Source: Entamoeba invadens IP1
Taxonomy: Eukaryota > Evosea > Mastigamoebida > Endamoebidae
Length of the DNA stretch: 33,497 bases
Direction: 5' to 3'
Assembly: GCF_000330505.1 (NCBI RefSeq)
Contig: NW_004443761.1
Span: forward strand, 9,238-42,734
Part shown: one piece after another, positions 1-9,377 of the stretch
How the letters are laid out: every line of letters begins with the position of its first letter
How positions within the stretch are numbered: position 1 is the stretch's first letter
The notes under the pieces: generated by a model
What the model was told of the DNA's origin: nothing
What the model saw: only the letters and a program-made list of their open reading frames with translations
Databases searched by the model: none
Translations under genes and position numbers: made by a program

Positions 1-3000
1 TCCAACAACTTTTTTCTGATAATTCTAAAATGATTTTGAAAGGCACTTTTATTTCGGAAAAAGGTAAACATGATAATGATTTGAATGAGGTTGTTTTAAA
101 TGATGAATCAACGTTTGTTTTTAATGAAGAATGTGAGTTTTTAATTGAAAACTCAATTCAAATCTTTGATAATGCTGGACTGTTGTTTGTGGGAGAATCG
201 AACGTGAAAAGTTCAAAGATTGTTCTCCACAATAAATCAAACATTGTTTTCGAAAATGGGTCAAAAACAACATTCACTTCTTTATTTATTACACATGATG
301 CATCTACAATCGATTTTTTAACGAATTCAGACGTCCACTTTATGAATATAAAAGAAAACGTGACTTTTGATTATTGTGTTCTGTCCTTTCTTGATTTTTC
401 CAATATCACATTCTACCCATCTACTGTCGTCAAAGTCGAATCTTGTATTGAATTTTTCAATGCGACCAAAAGTCTTTTTGCGAAGAAAAGTAGCATAGAA
501 GTACGACAGGGTATTTACTTCTTTGGTAATGCAACGCAGAACACACAACTAGAAGTCACTGTAGAATCTGGTGCATCACTTTATTTGTATTCCGAACACT
601 TTATTCTTTCTGATTATTGCAATATAGATGTTTTCTTGATAGAAAGGTATAGGGAGTGCTTTGCAGTAATTTTAGATTACGATTCAATTGCACACGTCAA
701 GAACCCCTCCATATTAGAACCACCTTTATTTACTGTTATGAAAGGAAATACGAAAGTCAAAATTTACGCGTTTATTGCGGCTGACTGTTTTGATATATTT
801 GGGTTTAGAGAGATCCATGCGGGTGCTGATAGTGATATAATAAAATTGATTGGTGATGGTAAAGTACAACGGGTGTGCCCCAAAAATAAAGACGTTTTTA
901 ATACTACCGTATATTGCCACATGAATGGAACAAATTACATGAACGAGTATTTGCTTGGAGAGACAAAATACAGTTTTACACACCCCAATTGTCCTTACAC
1001 TTCAAGTGAAGCAAATCACTTGATGGTATTTTCAGAAAATAAAGAAGTCACTGTCTCTGGAATTAATAATAAAATATTATATATAGAATTTGTCGGCGAG
1101 GAAGTTGATGTCACTATGGATTCAAACAATCAAATTTTCTTGTATGGCACATTCAGAAACAGTGGAGCAAAAGATATGTTCCAAAGTTACATTCCAAAGT
1201 GTAGCGCTGGATTTACCCAACGAATGGCTTACTTCAGTTCGTTTGCTCGTTATTTTCTAAACTGTAAAGATCATGTTGCTGTAGAGCCGAATGTAGACAC
1301 TTTGGATATTGGGCTAACGGATTCTATTTATAGAGTCGTTGCAATGTCGAATATGCCACTAATAGTATATACGAAAATAGATGAGGATTACACGAAATTT
1401 TCTCCTATTAAAAGTGTTGTTGGGTATATGGTGTTATCGGAGAGGTATTTCAATTTCACAAATGGGAACCAGATCAATTTATACGACAACGCATATTACA
1501 AGAATAATACACTTTATGGATATACACGAAGAGGAGGGAAATATGTAAAACATAAATATTATCTTGGTAATAGTCAATATGCTGAATGCCCGGAAAATAC
1601 ATTAGAGTGCAACAACGAGACTTTTGCAATAAAATGTGAGAAAGATTATTTCATGGCAAAAAGTGGGAAATGCGCAAGTAAAACAGAAAATCTTTGTCGA
1701 GGAGTTTTGGGTGATATATGTCTTAAAACATCAAATTACTTCGATTTTGTAAATGGAAAAAGTGTTTCGTGTAATACAAATTGTTTGACATGCAATGATA
1801 ACACGTGTGAAATTTGTAAAGAAGGAAAAATAATGAGAGATGGAATGTGTGAGGATGTAACACTTGATGTCACTTCTTTCAATAACCAAAACAAAAATCT
1901 GAAAAGCACAGCCCAAATTGTAACAAGCACTACAAGTGTTATCTCGTGTCCCCAAAGTTACTTTGTGTCCAATTTAATGTGTACAAAATGTTCATCAAAA
2001 TTTATGAATTGTGACATATGTAACAAGAAAAAATGTGAGAAGTGCGCTTCTGAATATTCTTTGGATTCCAATGACGATTGCTATAACACACATTGTATCT
2101 TATTGGTATCAAACAGATGTGAAAAGTGTACTGATGGATATGCTCTCTCTTCAGATGGTACGTGTGTTCCAGCAATAGAAAATTGTATGGTTTACTCAAA
2201 CACCATATGTGACCAGTGTACTCCAAACACAAAACTGTTTAACAACACTTGTACAGAAAATTTAGTCATACCTGACGAGGACCAGTGTTTAGAATACGAT
2301 TTTCTTGGATGTTCACGATGTAAAGATGGATATTATACTGGAGAATTGAATATGTGCCAACCCTGTAATATAAAGTGTAGGAAATGCACAGGAAATGCTG
2401 AGAAGTGTCAAGATTGTATAACGGGCACCGTGTTAATCAATGGGAAATGTGTGACACTTTTTGAGTTGGAAGGAATATGCAAAGAATTCAATTTGGCTGG
2501 GAATTGTGTGTTATGTGCTGATGGGTATTTTGTGTACAACTCGTCTTGTTCTGAATGCAACGACAATTGTGCGATTTGTAAAAACGAATTTTCATGTGAA
2601 ATGTGTAAAAAGGATTATTTCAGAAACGAGTCTTTAAAATGCGAAATTGCATCTAATTTACATAATTGTGCTAGTTATAATGAAAATGGGTGTTTACAAT
2701 GTGAATCGGGCTATTTCCGAAATTCAAAAAGGTGTGAAAAATGTTCCGAAAATTGTGAAAGTTGCACGGACAGACACACTTGTTTGGAGTGTTTAAATAA
2801 TTGGGAGTTGACAGATGGAATGTGTAAAGAGAGGAATTACATTGTCAATTGTGTCAACGTCTTTAACTCGTATTGTGAAGAATGTGAACGGTGGTATTCA
2901 CTGTCTGATGATAAAACATCATGTAAAAGTGAAATGTATAAGCGCAATATTATAATAATAGTAGTTTGTGTTGTAGTGGCAATATTTATAGTGGCCATTG

Positions 3001-4295
3001 TTATGATTGTACTTGGTCAAAAATTGATTAAAATGCATATCAGAAAGAAAGAGAGAAAAGACAAAGGAGTCATTTCCTTGAAAGAAAATGCAGTCGAACT
3101 CTGTGTATTGGGAGAAGAACTTCTTTCAAGTGTCAAATCCGTTCAATTTCCAGACCAAATCGAAGTCAACAAAGAAACTCAAACTTCGCTTGTTTTGGGC
3201 AACAAGTCCGATTATACAATTAAACTGCAAATTACAACAAAGAAGATGGAGAGTTACAGTCTTAAAATAGTACCAAGCGTAGTTATACTACGATCGAATG
3301 AATGTTGCACCTTCACTGTTTCAATAACACCAAATTGCTCGGGAGACTTTTCAGGGAATTTAGGAGTGGTTTATTGCCACTTAAAAACAGGGAAGGAAAT
3401 AACAGAGAACATTCCATTTACTGCAGAGACTGTTTTATCGACATGGATCGACGACAACTCGATTACATATTTAGAGCAAATTGGAAAGGGTGGGTTTGGC
3501 CTTGTTTACAAAGGAATTTACAAAACAAACAAAGTAGCTGTTAAGAAATTGAACATAACGAATGGGGACACATTGTGTGATGAATTTGAGAACGAAGTTG
3601 AGATGTTAGACAAGATGAAGAGTCCATACATTATTAGATTCTTTGGTGCTGTACACATTGGTAACAGTCGAATGATCATTATGGAGTTGGCGGCACATGG
3701 AAGTCTCATGCGCCTCATTGAAAAAATCAAAAAGAAGAAAATAACAAAGAAATTGAAAACAAAAATTTTGCTCGACGCGGCAAAAGGAGTATCTTACTTA
3801 CACACGAATGGTATTTTACACAGAGATATCAAACCAGGGAATATTTTGATATGTGACTATTCATATGCAGCCGAGGTCAATGCAAAATTGAGTGATTTTG
3901 GAAGCTCAAGAAACGTAAATAGAGCAACGGCTTTTGATATGACTTTCACAACAGGAATCGGAACACCCGTATACATGGCGCCAGAGCTGTTGAATTGTCG
4001 TAAATATACACTTCCGGCAGATGTATATGCTTTTGGAATTACATGTTATGAGTGTTTTATTTGGGACAAGGCTTATAAGGAAATTAAATTTGCTTTCCAA
4101 ATAGCAAATTATGTATGTGAAGGAAAACGACCAGAGACAAGTGAATTAGACGAGGACGTTGTTGAGATTTTAAATGGAACATGGAAACAAGATCCGAAAG
4201 AAAGAACAGATATACAAGAAATTGTCAAAGAATTTGAGGAATTATTTAAAAGAACAATCGAGGATAACAACAACTTAAAACTTGAGGCACTGTGA
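1..4295 (+). CDS. TMK-type receptor protein kinase, 5' partial
   Basis: Single-pass receptor kinase of the Entamoeba TMK type. The frame is open to the window edge, so ATG 30 is only the first visible Met and the signal peptide probably lies outside. Numbered from ATG 30: residues 1-510 are Asn/Ser-rich with a beta-strand-like pattern; about 520-965 hold repeated CxxC units; a membrane segment lies near 972-996 (IIIIVVCVVVAIFIVAIV); about 1030-1130 form a beta-rich MSP-like domain; the kinase follows. Kinase motifs seen: GKGGFG near 1151, Lys1172 in VAVKKL, HRDIKPGN at 1264, DFG at 1289, GTPVYMAPE. All catalytic residues are present, so it should be active. The HRDIKP form and TKL-like layout fit known Entamoeba TMKs. 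The ligand is unknown. It shares its cytoplasmic half with the kinase at 18416-24319. Confidence 0.93.
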   Translation, partial: QQLFSDNSKMILKGTFISEKGKHDNDLNEVVLNDESTFVFNEECEFLIENSIQIFDNAGLLFVGESNVKSSKIVLHNKSNIVFENGSKTTFTSLFITHDASTIDFLTNSDVHFMNIKENVTFDYCVLSFLDFSNITFYPSTVVKVESCIEFFNATKSLFAKKSSIEVRQGIYFFGNATQNTQLEVTVESGASLYLYSEHFILSDYCNIDVFLIERYRECFAVILDYDSIAHVKNPSILEPPLFTVMKGNTKVKIYAFIAADCFDIFGFREIHAGADSDIIKLIGDGKVQRVCPKNKDVFNTTVYCHMNGTNYMNEYLLGETKYSFTHPNCPYTSSEANHLMVFSENKEVTVSGINNKILYIEFVGEEVDVTMDSNNQIFLYGTFRNSGAKDMFQSYIPKCSAGFTQRMAYFSSFARYFLNCKDHVAVEPNVDTLDIGLTDSIYRVVAMSNMPLIVYTKIDEDYTKFSPIKSVVGYMVLSERYFNFTNGNQINLYDNAYYKNNTLYGYTRRGGKYVKHKYYLGNSQYAECPENTLECNNETFAIKCEKDYFMAKSGKCASKTENLCRGVLGDICLKTSNYFDFVNGKSVSCNTNCLTCNDNTCEICKEGKIMRDGMCEDVTLDVTSFNNQNKNLKSTAQIVTSTTSVISCPQSYFVSNLMCTKCSSKFMNCDICNKKKCEKCASEYSLDSNDDCYNTHCILLVSNRCEKCTDGYALSSDGTCVPAIENCMVYSNTICDQCTPNTKLFNNTCTENLVIPDEDQCLEYDFLGCSRCKDGYYTGELNMCQPCNIKCRKCTGNAEKCQDCITGTVLINGKCVTLFELEGICKEFNLAGNCVLCADGYFVYNSSCSECNDNCAICKNEFSCEMCKKDYFRNESLKCEIASNLHNCASYNENGCLQCESGYFRNSKRCEKCSENCESCTDRHTCLECLNNWELTDGMCKERNYIVNCVNVFNSYCEECERWYSLSDDKTSCKSEMYKRNIIIIVVCVVVAIFIVAIVMIVLGQKLIKMHIRKKERKDKGVISLKENAVELCVLGEELLSSVKSVQFPDQIEVNKETQTSLVLGNKSDYTIKLQITTKKMESYSLKIVPSVVILRSNECCTFTVSITPNCSGDFSGNLGVVYCHLKTGKEITENIPFTAETVLSTWIDDNSITYLEQIGKGGFGLVYKGIYKTNKVAVKKLNITNGDTLCDEFENEVEMLDKMKSPYIIRFFGAVHIGNSRMIIMELAAHGSLMRLIEKIKKKKITKKLKTKILLDAAKGVSYLHTNGILHRDIKPGNILICDYSYAAEVNAKLSDFGSSRNVNRATAFDMTFTTGIGTPVYMAPELLNCRKYTLPADVYAFGITCYECFIWDKAYKEIKFAFQIANYVCEGKRPETSELDEDVVEILNGTWKQDPKERTDIQEIVKEFEELFKRTIEDNNNLKLEAL

Positions 4296-4393
4296 TTGAA
4301 ATAATTATGCATTTGTTTTAATGTTGTTTTATTATACTATAAACGTACCACTGCAAATTGACTGTTTTTTAAAAGGTACAGTCATTTAATTAT

Positions 4394-4747
4394 TTATTTA
4401 ACTGATATTCGTTGTTTTCTTATAAATATATAAAATGTTATTATTTTTTTTATTATAATATTATATGTATGTGTTAAATTAGATGTAAATATAAAATTAA
4501 ATATATTTAGAAAACAACAAATTTTATGTATAAACTTTAAATCACATGTTTGGACATTCCGCTTTGATGTTAAAATATGATGAATTATAATTTTCAGCAT
4601 CGACGAAACTAACCAATCCGAGTACCATTCAACTATTTTAGAGAAAAAAAATAATTCAATTTGTTGTTTTTGACAAATCAACCTATCAATAATAGAAAAA
4701 AGCCCAAGAATTAAAGTGTTATTGTACAGCTTTTTGTAATTTTTCAT
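4394..4747 (-). CDS. Orphan 117-aa ORF, possibly a gene relic
   Basis: I do not recognise this ORF. It starts at an ATG (4747) and stays open for 117 codons in sequence so AT-rich that stops should appear about every ten codons, so chance is an uncomfortable explanation. The protein is rich in Ile, Lys, Phe and Asn, has two Trp and four Cys, and shows no signal peptide, repeat or motif I can name. It lies between the first kinase and the small secreted protein, on the opposite strand to both. It may be a small lineage-specific gene, a decayed transposon piece or an accidental ORF. Confidence 0.3.
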   Translation of the reverse strand: MKNYKKLYNNTLILGLFSIIDRLICQKQQIELFFFSKIVEWYSDWLVSSMLKIIIHHILTSKRNVQTCDLKFIHKICCFLNIFNFIFTSNLTHTYNIIIKKIITFYIFIRKQRISVK

Positions 4748-5020
4748 TCAATAAAACAAAAATATTTATATTTTTAAAATATAACAGTGTTATTCCAAAC
4801 TAATTTTAATTCGTTGTTTTTAGAATTCCCCATTTTGTTCGAAATTAATAAACTTTACAATAAAAAACATATTGAAAAATACCCAAAATTCCTTTGTATT
4901 TAATATGAATAACAATCCAAATGATAATTATTTATTCGACAAAATAATCAATACATTTCTGTTCTAAAATTAAATTGGCGTTTATAATACAACGATCTCA
5001 AAACAGTTATATTGTTTCAA

Positions 5021-5469
5021 ATGAAAAGCGTTATTACACTCTTTGTGATACTCACATTGTTCTCATTCGTGAGTGCTTATGAATCGGACGAATATGACGA
5101 TCTTTTCGACTTCGAAGAAGAAGCAGCCTCTAATGTGGTTCAAGCTGTTGCCAAAGTCGGAGCTGGAGCCGTTGCAGGCCCAGTAGCAGCTGCAGTTGGA
5201 AAAGTCAACGGCAAAGTCGCTGGTGCTGTTGGAAAAATTGGAGGGAAAGTTGGTAAAGTAGCCGGAAAAGTGGGGAAAATAGGTGCAGGTAAAATTGGCA
5301 AGGTTCTTGGTAAAAAAGGTCTTTTAAAAGGTGTTAAAAAAGGTCTTAAAAAGGGTGGATTGAAAAAAAAGGTAAAAATGGGTTCAAAAAAGGAAAGGGT
5401 TTGATTAAAAAGGCAACCATCAAAGCAAAAGCAAGAAAGGCAGTCAATAAAATTAAGAGCAAAAAATAA
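5021..5469 (+). CDS. Small secreted Gly/Lys-repeat cationic protein, frameshifted near the C-terminus
   Basis: ATG 5021 is preferred over the upstream TTG because it opens a clean signal peptide (KSVITLFVILTLFSFVSA). An acidic stretch follows (ESDEYDDLFDFEEE), then an Ala/Val/Gly segment, then tandem short repeats of the form GK(V/I)xGKVGK that become increasingly Lys-rich. Acidic prosegment plus cationic repeat tail is the layout of many secreted cationic peptides, but no named family is recognised. The frame runs to a stop at 5402-5404. Just after a run of eight A (5363-5370) the next frame carries on with the same Gly/Lys composition to TAA 5467-5469. This suggests an indel at the homopolymer, either a sequencing error or a real lesion. 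The function is unknown; a membrane-, polyanion- or wall-binding role is inference. Confidence 0.7.
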
Positions 5470-5650
5470 ATCTTTTTTTCTTGCAATTTTTATTTCATTT
5501 GAATTGTTTTTCATGTTTTTGATTGGTTTTGTTGTTTTAAAAATGAATATTTACTATTGTTACAATTTTAGTTAATATATTAAAATTTTATATTTTTTAT
5601 TACACAATAAAAACTTAACCATTAAAAACTACACTTTTTAAAAAACTTAA

Positions 5651-6690
5651 TCATAATAAAATAATTAAATAGGTTTGTTGATACACAAAAAGACCAATTA
5701 TTTCTTCCTTTTTATTAAAATGTTTCTTCAATTTTTTTCCAATATGTAAATAACAATGACGTGTTTTTGTATTTGAATCAAACACCTCCAATAATGCCGA
5801 TTTTTTATGCTTCTGATATGTCTCGTGAAAAACCAACAGGATGCATTTTCCTTTTATTCGTTTCACTTGTTAGTTCATAGAGGAAAATCACAAAAGAACT
5901 TTTCGTTGAATCGTATAAAAACACAACAAGTGTGTTTTGATGTTATTTTTATTAAACAACCGCAAAAAATGTTTTGCCAAATTTGTTGGTGCAATGTGTA
6001 TCATCAACCACAAGACAACTTTTATCATTTTCTTGTACAGAAGTCAAATTCAGACAAAGGCAACTCAAAAACGAACTTCTATACCAGTGAATATAACAAT
6101 ATTGAAATCTTCAAGTAAATTAAAGTAAGTTCTTTAATTTTACGCTTGCTTCTTATTGTTATACCTTGTTGACTGTTATCTTATCTTGTATAACTTCTGT
6201 GCATCTATTACGATGTTATTGTTGAGTCTTTACAACGAACTTGAAATTCCATCATTGGCATCTTTAATCAACAATAATTTTGTTTCATCAGAAATGGTGT
6301 TGTGTACTTCTTTAAGAACTGTTGATTTATCATGATATAAATGCCAAGCAATAAAGACTATACAATTAACTTTTGAATCTTTGGAAATATAAAAAATAAT
6401 TTATGAATAACAACCTTTGTGTAAACAAAAAAGGTATTGTTTTGGACAATTGGTTCTGATGTGCGTTGCCTTGTATATTTGTATTTGTTTTTCGCAAATA
6501 GTATAAAGGAGAGTATAAACGGCTATTTTTTTTTAAATTTGCATTCACAGTTATCGTTAAACAAGTTCCCAACAAATTAAACAATCTATTTCTAACTTTA
6601 TCGTTAACTGAAGAAAGAAAACTTTTATCGTTTTGTTGACTAATTTTTATATACATAACAGGATAACCAATATTATCTATTACTTCCATG
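5651..6690 (-). pseudogene. Decayed transposase-like gene (Mutator-type motif)
   Basis: No long intact frame exists, but reverse-strand fragments read like one broken protein. At 6017-5955 one frame gives CLVVDDTHCTNKFGKTFFAV and then stops. The D-x-T-H-x-x-N-x-(F/Y)-G pattern around the first catalytic Asp is what Mutator-like (MULE) transposases show. A second fragment at 5866-5651 (71 codons, with LVFHETYQKHKKSALLEVF) would sit downstream, and a third (6689-6366) upstream. The pieces are in different frames with stops between them, so it is a relic. Entamoeba genomes are known to carry Mutator-type elements. The assignment rests on one short motif and the outer limits are approximate. Confidence 0.4.
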
Positions 6691-6859
6691 ACAGACCTTG
6701 GCTTAAATTATATTTTTAATGAAGATTGAAGTTCTTTTTGGTGGTAACACTTAGTGATGTAAATACCACTCCTCTCAGAATGACTTCATAAAAAGTAACA
6801 TTTTAAAAAACAAGTTAAGTTTAAAAAAAACAAAAAGTTTGTGTAATTCGAATTATTTT

Positions 6860-7191
6860 TTATTGCACAAAAAATAAAAAATATATAGAAGTATATAAAT
6901 TATGTGGATTTAGGGGGGACCACATTTTATCTATATTTTATAATACTTTAACTAAACGCGAGGGGACGGTTTTCCAAAACCTGAAGGGGCGAAGCCCCAA
7001 CGCGAAGCGGCATCGAAGATGCAGTCTCATTGAGCAAAGTATCGACATATGTGATGTCTCTAGAATCTCACATTCGTTTCGATTCTTCGTAGACACAGTC
7101 TCCTTTAAAAACCTTTGGTCCGTTCGGTTTAAATTTATATATAGTAAATTTATATTAATGTAATTTTTTATTTTCCTTAAATGACTGAACA
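6860..7191 (+). repeat. Left terminal inverted repeat of the 3.6-kb element
   Basis: Inverted copy of 10131-10463. Comparing base by base, 6860-7171 is identical to the other arm. Inside that come one substitution (T at 7172 against C) and one A missing just before the ATG, and then identity through ATGACTGAACA. Its centre is far richer in G+C than the surroundings (35 of 60 bases at 6961-7020). The arm includes the presumed promoter and the first codons of the gene that enters the element. Confidence 0.93.
6986..7094 (+). other. Ladder of short hairpins in the left arm
   Basis: Consecutive self-complementary units: GGGGC-GAA-GCCCC (6986-6998), CGC-GAA-GCG (7001-7009), GCATC-GAA-GATGC (7010-7022), CTC-ATT-GAG (7026-7034), GACAT-ATGTG-ATGTC (7044-7058) and AGAATC...GATTCT (7062-7086) with an outer GTCT/AGAC pairing (7056-7059 with 7091-7094). 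The first two contain GCGAAGC, a heptamer known to form an exceptionally stable DNA mini-hairpin. Confidence 0.85.
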
Positions 7192-7602
7192 AAATAAAAA
7201 CTTGATTATGATAAAGATGTTGATGATTATGTTAAATATGATTTAGATAACAAATCCTTATTTGTCGATATTGGATGTGGATAAAAATTTTCAATTAGAA
7301 GAATGGAAAGATTTAAAGAATATTTGAATGATTATCTTATAACTATACAAAGTAGTGAAAATGTAATATGTAATTACCAAACGAATGAAGGTTGGAGTAA
7401 AACATATCCTTTAACAGATAAATATGCTTTGAACAAATTGATTAGCGTTCTAGAAACAAGAATATTAAATCATGATGAAATAATTAAAGCTGTAAACTCA
7501 GATTATGATATCGCAGGTGTGGACTCCACATCCTTTGGATGTGTCGATATACCAGAACCTATAATTGTTACAAAAATAAAAGTATCTATTTATAAATATT
7601 AA
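7181..7602 (+). pseudogene. Broken MTEQ-family gene leaving the left arm
   Basis: The start codon at 7181 lies inside the inverted repeat and gives the same first residues (MTEQ) as the gene at 10141. After a few codons the frame is lost. A -1-like shift leads into an acidic stretch (DYDKDVDDYVKYDLDNK), a TAA at 7282-7284, then an open run from 7285 to 7602 that includes RRMERFKEYLNDYL. Those segments parallel EDIDDYVYYNEEDNK and RINKFKEYFNEF in the intact right-hand gene. The copy therefore seems to have lost about 80 codons near its start and gained a stop and a frameshift. Its C-terminal part has no counterpart in the right-hand gene and contains a nested palindrome (7508-7550). The function of the family is unknown. 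Confidence 0.65.
7508..7550. repeat. Nested palindrome inside the MTEQ-family pseudogene
   Basis: An outer stem ATATCG (7508-7513) / CGATAT (7545-7550) encloses GTGG-ACT-CCAC (7519-7529) and ACATCC-TTT-GGATGT (7528-7542). The two inner stems share two bases, so the whole could fold as a three-way junction. It keeps the reading frame open (GVDSTSFGCVDIP). Confidence 0.6.
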
Positions 7603-7605
7603 TTC

Positions 7606-7631
7606 TCAGCCTACGGCGTGAGTTTCTCGTC
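7606..7631 (-). repeat. 26-base coding repeat, copy 1
   Basis: On the - strand it reads GACGAGAAACTCACGCCG and then TAGGCTGA: peptide DEKLTP followed by stop. It is the same unit as copies 2 and 3, all in one orientation. The TAG formed at the centre of its GCC-GTA-GGC mini-hairpin terminates the middle gene. Confidence 0.8.
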
Positions 7632-8060
7632 AAATAATTTACTAACATCTAAATTATTAACAGTAATATAATGTTCTAATATCGGAAGCATCTTATTTAT
7701 AATTCCATCTCTCATATTATTTTGATTGTTTTCTAATTCTTCTATTTTATTAAGTAATAATACTAATTGTTCTTGCTTTTCGCCCTCTATATTTTTGACT
7801 TTATTGTCAAGATCATTTTTAGTAATTCTAACTTGTTTCTTAATTAATGTTTGTTTACCTTTAATTTTACAAAATACATAACCATTTATATAAATTGTAG
7901 CATATAAATCTTTTGTATTGATAAAGTTAACTTCTGGATTATTATTAGTATATCTATTGATTTGTTACATTGTTTTAACATATTTATTTCATTTAAATTG
8001 TATTTGTTTATTATCTTCTGTAAAGCTATAATATGTTTAGAAGTAATATCAGAAAAAGTT

Positions 8061-8086
8061 TCAGCCTTCTGCATGAGTTTCTCGTC
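8061..8086 (-). repeat. 26-base coding repeat, copy 2
   Basis: Encodes DEKLMQKA within the middle gene (reverse of 8086-8061). It differs from copy 3 at only a few bases; in the centre GCAGAAGGC replaces GCCGAAGGC. Confidence 0.8.
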
Positions 8087-8362
8087 AATATAATATTCAT
8101 CTTCACTTTCGTCATTTGGAGAATAAGACATACCAAATACTGTTTTTGGTGTTGAAGCTTTGCTGGAACTTTGTTCTGGATACTCCTTTCCGCCACGCGT
8201 TGTGTCTTCTATTCCTCTTTGTGTCGTATCTCTTATTTTAATAATTTCAGAAGTATTTATTTGTTTTAATGGGTCGGTCTTTGTAGTTTGATTTGTTTTG
8301 TTAGAAGAAAACAAATCTTTGAAAATGTTTTTAAGGATTTTGTTTTTGATTGAGAAGTGTTA

Positions 8363-8369
8363 TCTGTAC
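8363..8369. repeat. Target-site duplication, left copy (TCTGTAC)
   Basis: Directly abuts the first base of the hAT-like TIR at 8370. The same seven bases follow the other TIR at 9378-9384. An eighth base does not match. Confidence 0.85.
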
Positions 8370-9377
8370 CAGGGTCGGCCAAACGATCGTGTTATTGAAA
8401 AAAACTTAAAAAACATTATAATGGTAAATAACATTATCATTTTTGAAAAACAAAATGAAAATGACAAAACACAATTATTTATACCAAAAGATAAAATGAA
8501 GAAAAATAAACGATAATTTATATTAGACACCAAATTGTTTTCAAATTACTTTAAAATACAACAATATACATATATCTTTGTGTTGATATAATTGTACGTT
8601 AAAACCTTTCAATTGTAAATTATACATGTAAATGAAACTTATTCAAAGTTACTCTGATAATGTTTTTTTATTTGGGTGATAATTATTATTTTGACTGATT
8701 ATTATCGTATTATGAATAATCGTTTTTATCAAGAAAATTAACTAAAGATAAGTTTTACTGTTTTGAAAGTAATATTGTTTATTCATTCGAAAAATAATAC
8801 ATTGTTTGTTTTGTATTATTGCAAAAGAAAATAAAATTACTTCTATTTGATTGTTTAATTAATACTTTAATTTAAAAAGGACACGAATGAACTATTCAAA
8901 ACCTTTGTTAAACTGACAAATATACATATATATAAATATATATATATTTACAATTAATAATAATGCGTATGTTGAAAAGGTATATTAATTGTTAAAATAA
9001 AAATTTTAAGTTAAAATCACTAAAATGATTTCTAATAAATTTTATTGGTTGTAAATATCTTTTGTGTATTCAATAATTATAATGAGTGAATATTATTATT
9101 TGATTTTAAAAAATCTGCATCCAATAATTTCATATGCTTTTTACTATTCAATTTTTGTTCTTTAAAACTGGATTATAACACATTGTAATGATGATTTAAA
9201 CAATACAGAAATTTTGTTTAAATCGTTAACTATAGTTTTACCAATTTTTAAAAAAACATTTTAACTCTAAAAAACTTTTTAAGTTTTTTGTTGACAATAT
9301 GCTAAAACTTAAAATGAACTGACACGTATTAGAGATTGCCAAGAAGTTGTTTAAAAACTGGATCTTGGCCGACCCTG
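8370..9377. mobile_element. Non-autonomous hAT-like element, 1008 bp
   Basis: The ends are perfect 13-base inverted repeats CAGGGTCGGCCAA (8370-8382) and TTGGCCGACCCTG (9365-9377), flanked by TCTGTAC on both sides. A CAGGG...C(A/C)A terminus with a 7-8 bp duplication fits the hAT superfamily, which is known in E. invadens. The interior is AT-rich with no transposase-like frame, so it would need a transposase supplied in trans. It sits inside the middle gene of the larger element and is therefore the younger insertion. Confidence 0.85.

Noticed and set aside
5140..5514. Pro/Phe-rich reverse ORF
   Set aside because: Mirror of the Gly/Lys repeat gene; its residues are simply the complement of Lys and Gly codons.
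7268..7281. DIGCG peptide resembling methyltransferase motif I
   Set aside because: It is followed at once by a stop, and the flanking sequence matches the MTEQ-family gene rather than a methyltransferase.
8298..8516. + strand ORF with two Met-rich blocks
   Set aside because: It crosses the left end of the hAT-like insert, so it is a chance fusion of gene and transposon sequence.
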